From Hippopus hippopus (Eukaryota; Mollusca; Bivalvia; Cardiida; Cardiidae): DNA of 64,000 nt. This document shows positions 1 through 11,200 of this stretch, in pieces. The notes under the pieces are model-generated. The model saw only the letters and a list, made by a program, of their open reading frames with translations. It was not told the DNA's origin and ran no database searches. The stretch covers positions 55,705,063 through 55,769,062 of the forward strand of contig OX328097.1 of the NCBI GenBank assembly GCA_946811185.2, in the 5' to 3' direction. The position numbers and the translations under genes are program-made. The number at the start of each line of letters is the position of its first letter. The first letter of the stretch is position 1.

Positions 1-111
1 TGGGAAAAGAAGAAAATGCTGGTTACTACCATTTTCTGCTTTTCCCACTATGTTTTCAAAAGCTTGTTTTCCAGGATCGTTAAAACTCAGGATTGTGTGA
101 TAAAGGGTTAA
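1..111 (-). mobile_element. Family A MITE, cut by window start
   Basis: Begins inside the hairpin and runs to the outer end TAAAGGGTTAA. Confidence 0.8.
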
Positions 112-568
112 TGACTAAGAAATGTTTAATCCATTGATGGATCTATAGATAGATAAGGACGTAATTGTTTATAACAGATAACTGTTAGATAGGTGCGAAA
201 AAACAATAATATCGCTGTGAACATCATCAAATGCTCGTAATTACGCAAGTGTGAGTAGATCTTGTAACGTCACAAGTCACAGGATTTGGTGAGTGTTAGT
301 TGGTTGTATAAAAGTGTCAAGCTTGACTGGCTTTCATTAACACTGAGCCTTTTGAAGATTTTATTTTTAAATCTTGAGAGAGCTCTATAAAACATTGCAG
401 CAAAAGGAGAAATAGCTTATTACAAGTATTTCTTCATTTACCACAATATTTTCGTGATCCGTTAAAGTATCCTCTTTTTATTTCTTCATTTGTTTTAAAA
501 ATTGGCAGAAGAGTTATTAAACCCCTAGTCTGCTTAACCCACTGTACAATTGCTGTTTGGACAGTGAG

Positions 569-612
569 GATCAAGATCAGATAGCCCAGAAAGTGCAGTC
601 TGATCTTGGTTC
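569..612. repeat. Family C short hairpin
   Basis: GATCAAGATCAGATAG and its partner GTGCAGTCTGATCTTGG; arms about 15 bp with mismatches. Confidence 0.6.
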
Positions 613-724
613 TTCATTGTCTGCCTGTTAGGTGGACTGTAAAAAAAGGCTTCTAATTGCAATATTTATGTCCAGTCTTCATTGACAATGTCTTACTTAT
701 TCTGTGTTACACCAATCATATAGA

Positions 725-909
725 GAAAAGCTTTTTAAAATATTGTGGGAAAAAGGAAAAAATGCTGGTTATCAGCATATCCTCCTTTTCCCACAAAGTT
801 TTCTTCCCTTTTAAAGGAAAATACCATCACTGTGGCCACATTTAATTTGCTATCTCAAAATACTTACAAGTTAAACAAGTCTAAAGTTTGTTGTCTGGCA
901 AAGAGTTAC
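725..909 (+). mobile_element. Family A MITE, diverged
   Basis: Hairpin around 743-805 with several mismatches; right end TGGCAAAGAGTTA. The left terminus is not clear. Confidence 0.7.
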
Positions 910-1463
910 AGCTCAAAGGGTTGCAGTCTATGAGGTGTATAAATACAAGATTGTGTTACAGAAGTCATGATATAGTATTGTAATGAACAGTAAGGAAGAC
1001 TGACTGAATTATTATTTTATGAAATCATTGAAGGAAATCATTAGCAGCAGAAATATAGTTTTGTTCCTTGTTTCTTGTATTAGAGTAAAAAGGTGTTTTT
1101 GCGGTGGTATTGGAAAAGGAAGTTTGAGGTCGTTAACTGGATTGTTTGTTTTTTCTTGTACAATAATTTAAAGAGGGGATTGTAGTTTTGGTTAAAAAAA
1201 AGTTTTGTTGTGGTCAGAGGAAGGAGAAAAATGATAGAACTTGGAATTAGACGATTTTTTATGAATATGAGAACGATGGGAAATGTAGAAAGTGAATCTG
1301 ATGTTGATCTTCTAGATTTGGTAATTTATTTATTTGTAAATATTTTATTTAAATTTACTGTTCTGTAGTTACTTTTTTTTTAAATGTTAAAATTTCAAAA
1401 AAATGTGAATTTTTTTTCCCTTTCCCAACAGTAACTTTGTATTAGACAAAATTTTGTTTATTC

Positions 1464-1682
1464 TTTTATCACACGATCCCAAGTTTTAATGACCCTGAGC
1501 AAGAAGCCTTTTGAAAAAAAAAAGGTAAAAGAAAATGCTGGTAACCAGCATTTTCTCCTCTTCCCACAAAATTTTCTACCCTTTCTTAGACAAATCCCGT
1601 CATTTGAGAGAAATTTATATTGTTGTCTGCAGATGCTTTCAATTTGGACTAGTCTACATTTTTCTTGTGTGATCAAGAGTTA
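1464..1682 (+). mobile_element. Family A MITE
   Basis: Outer arm CACACGATCCCAAGTTTTAA, hairpin arms around ATGCTGGTAACCAGCAT; termini mutated. Confidence 0.85.
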
Positions 1683-1908
1683 GCACACTCTAAAATAGAA
1701 AGAACTCCATTCGTGGAACATAACAGTATTGTAGAAATTTGTCATAGTGATCAATTCCTTTTTTGAATGGTTCAAATTGAGTATCAGTTTTACCAAAATG
1801 TTTTCGAAGTTACCTGCTGTAAAATTTCTATCAGCAGTTAGCCATTCCAGTTGATCAATTCTATCACAGTACAATGGATACTTTTTAGTGCAGATTACTA
1901 ATCCTATA

Positions 1909-2129
1909 CAATACAATCCCAAGTTTCAACAACCAACAATAAGGAATTTTTGTAAACATCATTCGTTTGGAAAAGGAGAGAATGCTGGTAACAAGCTTTT
2001 TCTCCTTTTCCCTGAAATGTCTTCTATCCTATTTGAGAACTAAAGCTCATTGAATTAAGTTTTAATTTGTTGTCTGCAGATCATTTGAATTTGGGAGAGT
2101 GTAAATTTTTTTGTGTGGGAAAGGGTTAA
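1909..2129 (+). mobile_element. Family A MITE beside ITPK exon A
   Basis: Right TTAA at 2126-2129, 27 bp before exon A. Hairpin partly decayed (GCTGGTAACAAGC). Confidence 0.8.
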
Positions 2130-2156
2130 CAGTATTGTCCTCTTTTCTCATTTCAG

Positions 2157-2259
2157 ACAAGTTCCTGGAAGAAAATCAGAAACATTGTCCATTGGTCACC
2201 TTTCATTCAACAGTTCAAGCGTCGCAAGTATCCATGGATCCAACTTGCCGGGCACCAAG
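2157..2259 (+). CDS. ITPK: ITPK exon A (calmodulin-binding helix)
   Basis: Acceptor tttcag at 2151-2156 and donor gtaaga at 2260. It encodes 34 residues plus one base (phase 1): [16 protein letters not shown], then a basic stretch and [10 protein letters not shown]. The acceptor lies 27 bp after a family A copy and the donor about 20 bp before another. Confidence 0.93.
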
Positions 2260-5200
2260 GTAAGACTACATCATAAGGTTTTAACTTTACACCGAATAAT
2301 TAGGTGTTTTATCGAACCTGAGGAAACTCAGGCCTTTGAACATACATTGAAAAAAATGCTTTTCCCCCATTATTTCCAGGTTTCTACCCCTAGAATGAGA
2401 AATTCCATCATTTGATTCACATTTATTTTGTATTGTGCAGAATTAACTTCTTACCACACCAGAAATATGTAGACTTGTCCAAATTAAAAGTATATGTAGA
2501 TTACAATTTAAATGTGGCTCAAATGATGGAATTTGCTTTTAATAGGGTTGAAAACATTTGATTCATGCTCTGTGAAAAGGGCCTTAATGCATTTGCTCAG
2601 GCTGACCTTCGTCAAAACTTTTTGCTCTTTGTTTTTTTTTTTTTCATTTCAAAGGACTAGTCTTCCTCATGACTCAATCAGTTATTCAACAAAATAGACT
2701 CTATGGGTCCATAGTTATATGATGACTTGCTGGTATGTTATATCACGGAGATGCATCAAGCCGTCTTTTGCCAGAGCTTGGCTCATTTCATTAATTTTAT
2801 TAACGAAATCATTTCTGATGCCAAAGGGGAGATTCTGGGACGTTGTCCTGTTTGTATTAGCAATAATGTTCCATCGTGATGCTCAGAGATTGAACATGTG
2901 GAAAAGGAGAAAATGCTGATAATCAGTAATGTTCTCACATTGTTTTCAGAAGCCTGCCGTATAACTGAAAAGATGTGGGATTGTTTGGAAATTTGTGACC
3001 CATGTACCATACAGTCCACTTTACAAATGAGCCATGCTCTGTGAAAAGGGGGCTTAATGCATCTGCAAAAAGGATCAACCCAGGTCAGCCTGTGCAGTCT
3101 GCACAGGCTGACCTGGGTCGAAACTTTTTGCTATTGGTCAATTTTCTGTATGTCCAAGGACCACTCTACCTAATGGTTCCATTTGTTGTTACACAAAATG
3201 AGATTTATGGATCCATGATTATATGTGATGCCTTGCTTGGTATAATGCATCACAGAGATGCATTAAGCCCTCTTTTGTCAGAGCATGGCTCAAATATTTC
3301 AATGTAATGGAAGTGACATAAACAAGAAAATATTATTGAAATCAAGAATAAGTTTTTTCTGAAAATTATCATCCATGAGTAGCCAGGATTTTAACCATTT
3401 CCCACAATGTTTTCAACCCCTTTCTCATATGAGTCTGATTTCATTTAGTATGAGTAAGTCTCAGTTTTTGTCTCTGGTAGAGAGGAAAACACCCCAAAAC
3501 CAAACTAATTTCCTGTGAGTAACCAATTTAAGCCTTAACCAAACAATCCAGAGGTTTAACAATCCTGTGAAGGAAGGCTTTTGAAAACATAGTGGTAGCT
3601 AGTATTTTGTCCTTTTCTGACAATGCTTTCTACTTTTTTAGAACAAATTTCAAATTTTGAGTCACATTAATTTTGTTGTCTGAAAGTGCTTTCAGTTAAG
3701 ACAAGTCCAAAATTCTCCTGTTTGTCTGCAGACTGCGCAGGTTGATACTTTTTGCATAATTATGCAATAGACCTATTTACAGTATATGACTCATGTAGTT
3801 TCTGCAGGTGATATTGCATGTCGAGGCTGCCCAGATGAATTACTGCAATTAGCCATCAAAATGTTTTATTCATCCAGCTGTCTGAGTGTTCCTTAATTAG
3901 ATCAAAGATCCACAATTTGCATGCATGCATAATGGGTATAATTTCTGTCATGAGGAGCTTTATATAGATATGTTTTGCTATAAACAGCACTTCACTTGAC
4001 CATTTGCTCTTTAACTACCAGACAACAAAATTTTAGATCTGTCCGAATTGAAAGCAATGCTGATGACCAATCAGGTGCTGTTGAAATTATTGCAGTTATC
4101 TGTAATAAGTAGAAAACATTGTTGGAAAAGGAGAAAATGCTGGTTACCAACTTGTTCTTTTCCCATACTGTTTTCAGACGGCTCAGGGTTGTTAACATGT
4201 GTATTGCTTAGTAAAGAGGACTTATTCCATTTTCCTGTAATGTCATAGTGCGACTTTGGGATCAACTCTGACCAATTACCGTACTCTTTTTTACCAAAAA
4301 TGGCAAAAGCAGATTTAGAAACTACAGAATGCTTAATTTGCACAACTTTGGTTTGGAGATAGTGTAGATTAAGACCAGACTGCATATTTGTTGCAGACTT
4401 GTCCTAATCTTCACCTTGGATCATACACTTTTTAATCTTTTGTTTTGATCTGCACTTAAGGTGTAGAAATTTACAGGAACTACAATGAGTGTACCATCCA
4501 AAAAAATTATCTGTATGATGAAAGGTTAGATCATGATATCAGAAGCAAGAAATTTATCCCTTTTTCACCTTCGTTTTTGCAATAAAAGGATAAATTTTGG
4601 CTGTGGTATTGGGGTTTACGTAGTGTATTTTTAGTTTAACTCTTTACCAAACGACAAAATTTTAGACTGGTCCAAATTCAAAACATTTGAAAACAACAAA
4701 TAAAATGATACTGGATTTGTATCAGATTGGGAAGAAAACATTGTGGGAAAAGGAGAAAAAGCTGGTTACCAGCATTTTCTCCTTTTCCAACAATGTTTTC
4801 AAAAGACTTCTTCCTAAGGGTCGTTGAAAGTGGGGATTGTGTGGTAAAGAGTTAAAGCTGTACCCCACACTCCCTCAATTTATCTTATCAAGCCTAAGGA
4901 AAGCGTTTGAAAAATATTGTAGGAAAAGGAGAAAATGGTGGTATTGACCATTTTCTCCTTTTCCCACAATGTTTTCAATGCTAAAAGAGAGCTTCAGCTC
5001 AGTTGAACAAATGTTACACTTGTCGTCTGCATTTACTTTCAGTTTGGAAGAGTGAAAAAATTATCACTTGGAAAAGGGTGAAGTGCATTTTCATGATGCA
5101 TCTTTTGATAGTAAAAGGACAAAATGGATGGGATTGATATAGATAGTGTAACAAATTCATTCATGACATTTTGTTCGCGCAGGGGGATGGGTTTTGTTTA

Positions 5201-8200
5201 CTAAGTATGATGTACAAGTCATGTATTGTATTAAAGATGAGTAGTTACCAAGCCAACTTTTTTTTTTATTGGTGTCACTCAAGTGCTGTATGACTCTTTA
5301 ACTCTTTACCAAACAACAGAATTTTAGACTTGGCCAAATTGAAAGCATTTGCAGATGACAATTCAAATCTGGCTCAAATGATGCGGATTGTCTTTGATAG
5401 GGTAGTAAAAATTGTGGGAAAAGGAGAAAATGCTGGTTACCATCATTTTCTCCGTTTCCTATGATGCCATAATGTTTTCAAAAGTCTTTTTTCTCGAGGT
5501 CATTAAAATTTCGGCTTTACCAGACAACAAATTTTAGACTCATTTGAAGACGATAAATTTGAAGTTGGCCTAAATGATGGAATTTGTCTTTGAAAGGGTA
5601 GAAAGCATTGTGGAAAAAAAAAGAGGAAAATGCTGATTTCCATCATTTTCTCCTTTTTCTCTCAAAAGTTTTTATTTTTCTCAGGGGATTGTTTGATAAA
5701 GAGTTAAAAAGTACTTTAGACATCTCAAACCAATTGAGTAGGTCATTTCCGCAAGATAATTGTGAAAAAGAAAGAAGCTGCTTAACCCTGTACCACACAA
5801 TGCTGGCTATTAATAACCCTGAGAAAGATGCCTTTTGAAAACAGTGTGGGAAAAGGAGAAAATGCTGGTCACCAGCATTTTCTCCTCTTCTCACACTGTT
5901 TTCTACCCTTCCCAAAACAAATTTCAATTTTTGGTTCACATTTATTTTGTCGTCTGCAAATGCTTTCAATTTGGACTAGTCTGAAAAGTTTGTCATTTGG
6001 TAAAAAGGTACAGGTTAACTCTCAGATTGCTAGAAAGATTCTGGGTATTCTCAGTCAGTACATTCTGTTATACATACATATGATGCAATATCAAGGCTAT
6101 TTTTCTCTAAATACCTGATAAAATAGCAACAGTTTAGTTCCACGATCAGACAGCATATTCTTGTGTAGTTTGATCTTGATATATACAGCCCACAGATGGG
6201 TATTGAAAATGTTGTGAGAGGGGGAGAAAATGTTCTCAGCACATTGTTTTTTACCCTATCAGAGGTGAATCCCACCATTTCAATCACTTTTTCTTTCTTG
6301 TCTGCAACAATTTAGCCGTTTCTCATATAATCCTTAGTTTTAACGACCATGAAAAAAAAAAGCTTTTGAAAAAATTGTAGGAAAAGGAGAAAATGCTGGT
6401 AACCAGCATTTTCTCCTCTTCCCACAATTTTTTTCTTATACTGTCAAAGACTTGTCATGTTCATCAGTTCAGCCAACTCTGTAATTGGTCGTATGCAAAT
6501 CCTTCCAAATCTATTCAGACAAGTCTAAAATTCCGTTGTTTGGTAGAGAGTCAAAATATGGATGAACCAGAAAGTTGGCATAAATGTAAATGTACTTTTG
6601 GGCTCAAAGTCAAAACCATATTCTCATGAGCTAGAAAATATAACTTGTTAAAACTGCATTGCCTTCTGGTTAGCATATTGCCTTTCGAAATCATTTAGAA
6701 AGTCAATTTTGACACATCAATTTTAGAATTTGGCGGCTTTTTTTGTCAACATTTGAAGTCCAAAATAGGCATTTATCAGCATAAAATTAGCATGAACTTG
6801 AAATAGAATTGATAAATTTGTTCTGTGTTTTAATAGACAAAATGTTAAAATAGAAATATTTTTCTTGTGGCACCATAATTGAAAATTTTAGGAATCTTGT
6901 TGTTCTAATGCTTGAAATAACTTTATTATCAAAGAATTTTCTATTATATTTTTTATTGAAATTTTTAATGGCCATAGACAGTTTAAGAAAAGGTTTGTCA
7001 GACATCATAGATCAAGATCAGATTGCATATTTTATAAAGTCTAATCTTGAATATGCATTGTCTCAAGAAACACCAAAGTTGCTGAACTATTTACCAAATG
7101 AAAAAAACTCTTGACTTCTCCAAATTGATACCATTTGCAGATGTCAAATCAAATGTGACTTACATGGTGGGATTTGTCTTTGATAAGTTAAAATCATTGT
7201 GGGAAAAGGAGGAAATGCTGGTTACCAGCATTTTCTCCGTTTCCCACAAAGTTTTCATAAGGCCTCTGATTGGGATCTTTAAAAGTTGGGATTGTGTGGT
7301 AAAGGGTTAAAATTGAAACACCACCTTTGGACAATAGCACAACCATGAAATACAAGAAAGGCAAAAACCTAGGAGTGAAGAAATTATGTCAAAATGACTA
7401 TAAAGATGAGATGCTTCAGTAAAATTCAGTACTTTTAACATCAAAATTATTTGACTTTGAACTTTTTTTGTTACGCATGACATGTGACCAACTTTAAGCG
7501 TCATGTGACTTCATGTTAATGTGATATATTATGCATGGTTTATTGCAGAACTAATTAATCGTTTTGTCGTTAATCTAATGCTAATGACACATGTAAGAGG
7601 AAATGAGCATTTATCCATATCAAGCTGACTTAAGTTGCTCCAAAGTTTCTTAGAGCATTAAATGATTTATAAGTCATTTGTAAGACATTCAGTGACCTTA
7701 AGAATAACAGCTTTTAAGTAAGTTATGGGAAATACATGTTTCTTTCTTTTGAGCAGTTAACCCCTTTACAAAACAGTCCTGAGGTGTAATGACCCTAAGA
7801 AAGAAGGCTTTTGAAAACATAGTGGGAAAAGGAGAAAATGCTGGATACCAGCATTTTCTCCTTTTCTACAATGTTTTCTACTCTTTCAATGACATTAGTT
7901 TCATCATTTAAACAACATTTGATTTGTCGTCTGCAAACAGATTTGTTGTGTGGTAAAGACCAAAGAGTTAAAGCTGCAGATGACTTTAAAAATATCTGTG
8001 TAAAAGGATGAATTCAGGTCTTGGACATCATTAGTCATTTGAAAATGTTGTAGAAGGAGAAAATGGCTTCATAGCAACTTCTCTGTCGGCACATATTTTC
8101 GAATATGATCTGCTCTAGGAGGGGACATTTTTTTTTCAAACGTGATCTGCTGTAAGACACAAAAAGTTGCCTGCAGGATGTAATGAATTAACCCCTTACC

Positions 8201-11200
8201 GCTCAATCTGGAGATTTAACGACCCTCTGAAAGAGGCCCTGTGAAAACATGGTAGGAAATGGAGAAAATGCTGGTATCCAGTATTTTCTCCCTTTGTCAC
8301 AATCTTTTCTCCATTTTCAAAAGCAAATCCTACCATTTCAGCCACATTTTTCCTATGTACTTGTTTTCAATTTAGATGTCTAAAATATTGTCATGTGGTA
8401 AAGAGTTAACCCTGTACAAATTAATCCTGACTTGAGAAAGATTTGGGCATTTTGCAAACATTTTGGGAAAGGGATAAGATGGGAGTAATGAGCATTTTCT
8501 CCTTTTCCAGCGATGTTTTCTTCCATTTCTTACATAAATGCCCTCATTTAAGTCTCTTAAAATTTGTCTATTGCAAAAGCAATCATTTTTTTTCCAGGTC
8601 TAAAATTTGTGCATCTAGGACTTTATACAAACCCATTAGTAAGTGAACGTGATTGTCAGCCAGGCAGAAAACTATAAAATGGTAAAGAAATACTAGATAC
8701 AGCCGGAAAGTTACAGGTTTTTTTTCCCCCTTTTACATTGTTTAAAATCATGAAATAATTAATGTTAGGGTTGTATTAAAGTCCAGAGATTGTATGTAAA
8801 TTCAAGAGGTTAGCTCTTTACCAAACAATCCTTGGTTTTTATGACCCAGAGGAAGAAGCCTTCTGAAAATATTGTGGGAAAAGGAGAAAATGCTGGTAAC
8901 CAGCATTTTCTCCTTTTCCCACAATGTTTTCTACTCTTCTATAGTCAAGTTTCAATTTTTGAGTCCTGTTTATTGTGTCATCTGCAAATGCTTTAAATTT
9001 GGACAAGTTTAAAATTTTGTCGTTTGGTAAAGAGTTAAATGACCCTGAGAAAAAGGTCAGATTTATCGCACAAAAAATAGTCTTGATCCAGGATCAGACT
9101 GTACTTTTTGTGTAGTCTGATCTTGATCCTATATTGTTAATTTTAAAAAAGCAGCTAAGGGTCTTGGCATAAGCGGAGGGGGGATTTGAACTTGTTTCTT
9201 GATCCAGCAACAAGGCACTAGGTAGGGATGGGTATTCAACTGCCTGCCACAGTTCTAGTACTTCTAGTGAAACAGGACATTTTAAGCCTAAAGGTGTGGA
9301 ATAAACCCAATTTTCAGCCTAGAAATAAGAACCAAATAATTACAAAATCAAGGTTCCTTTTGTTTACAGTGTTTCAGCAGATCAGACTTCACATTATGTG
9401 CAAACTGATCTTGATCTACACTGGCAGCAATGGCAACTTTAATCATTATAAGTGCTCTACATGGAGTGAAAGCCGGACGTTGCAGGCACAGTTCTTTTGG
9501 AGGATTTATGACGAGACAGGATTTATTCCTTTATCACAACTGAACTTTGTTTCAGTGATGTTCATCTGGAAAAGCCGACAGTAGCTTAGAAACAAAGTTG
9601 TGCCAAGAACTGGTTAAGAAAACAAGAAAGCATTGATAGGTGCATTGGTTACAGTGAGTTAACTGAACTGAACTAATATTGAAAACTGAAAAAGACCAAA
9701 AACAGGTACTGCTGCCTGCCCCTTCCTATATCTTAAGTTGTGCTCAGGCTTTATGGTCGATACAAACATTTCCTCTGTCACAGTATTTCTATATTTGCCA
9801 CAGTGTTTTTGAAAACGGTTTTCTGTTATATTCTATTGTAAAAAATGACAATTGGCTCAGAGATTAAGAACTATGTTGCTTTGAATAAATACAATATTTG
9901 CAGCATTTTCTTCTTTTCCTCCAATGTTTTAAATAGCCTTTTCCTTTGGGTCCTTAAATTAGTTTTATTTGGTAAAGGGTTAATTATTTGGGCACCTAAA
10001 GGGTTAACCCTTTACTACACATCACCGAATTATAACAGCCCTTACTGGGAAGGCTCTTAACCCTTTACCACACAATCCCGACTTTTAACGACCCTGAGAA
10101 AGAAGCCTTTTGAAAACTTTGTGGGAAAAGGAGAAAATGCTGGTAAACCAGCATTTTCTCCTTTTCCCACAATGTTTTCTACCCTATCAAACAGATGTTC
10201 CATCCTACAAGTCACTTTTATTTTGTCGTCTGCGTATGCTTTCAATTTGGACCAGTCAAAAATTTGTCGTGTGGTAAAGAGTTAAAACATTAGGAGAAAA
10301 TGCTGGTAATTCAGCATTTTCTCCTTTTTCCCCAATGTTCTCTACCTTTTCTCTCACAACTTTCTCAATTTGGACCACATTTCAATTTGTGGTTTGCAAA
10401 TGCTTTCAATTTGGACAAATTTAAAATTTTGCCATGTGTTAAAGAGTTAGAGTAAGAAGAGGGAAAGGAAAAATCGGGTTGTCAAGTTAGACATGATTTC
10501 ATGACCGATTTTAAACCTTTTACCACAGTACATGTTTTCACCGATCACATAAAGACAGAAATGACGTCAGTAAAGGTTTAATATATTGGTAGTTTGTCTC
10601 CATATTTCATCATCATATATCATTGCCTCCAGCAGACGACATTTTCCGTCTATCCAATACTCTGAAAAAATAAGCCAAAAGAAGAATTTACTCAAAGCAA
10701 GGAATTTCTTTTAGACACAATATTTTTGTATGTATTATTGTGCTTAAAGTAAGCCATTGGTTATTAGCCATATTTTACAAGGATGTTTTCAAAGTGGTCT
10801 GCTGAAGATTTGTTTCAGCAAGGAATATGTCAACTGACACATGCCGTGTTGGTGATTAACAGCTTTTAACCCCAAGTGCCAGAATGGTATCCAAGGCTGT
10901 GTTGATAGTGCAGATCAAGATCAGACTGCACAGATGTTGCAGACTGATGTTTTATCTGCACTGTATAGTATTTTCAGATATATTCTTGCAAAGTCAAGTC
11001 TTTTAAAAATGCAATATTGAAGTCTAGTGCTTGACCACTCTAACTTTTAGTTTGTAACCTTTTCCCAAACAATTGTGGTTTAACCCTTTACAAGACGACA
11101 AAATTTTAGCCTTGTCCAAATTGAAAGCAGTTGAAGACGACAGTTTCAACATGGCTCAAATGGTGCATATTTTCTTTAATAGGGTAGAAAACATTGTCGT

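Noticed and set aside
4740..4800. Family A hairpins as microRNA precursors
   Set aside because: Hairpin shape alone is not evidence; copy number and both orientations fit a transposon. Small-RNA reads with precise ends would be needed.
9228..9584. ORF of 118 codons in an ITPK intron
   Set aside because: No protein-like motif, no splice context, and it overlaps family C-like GATCTTGATC sequence.
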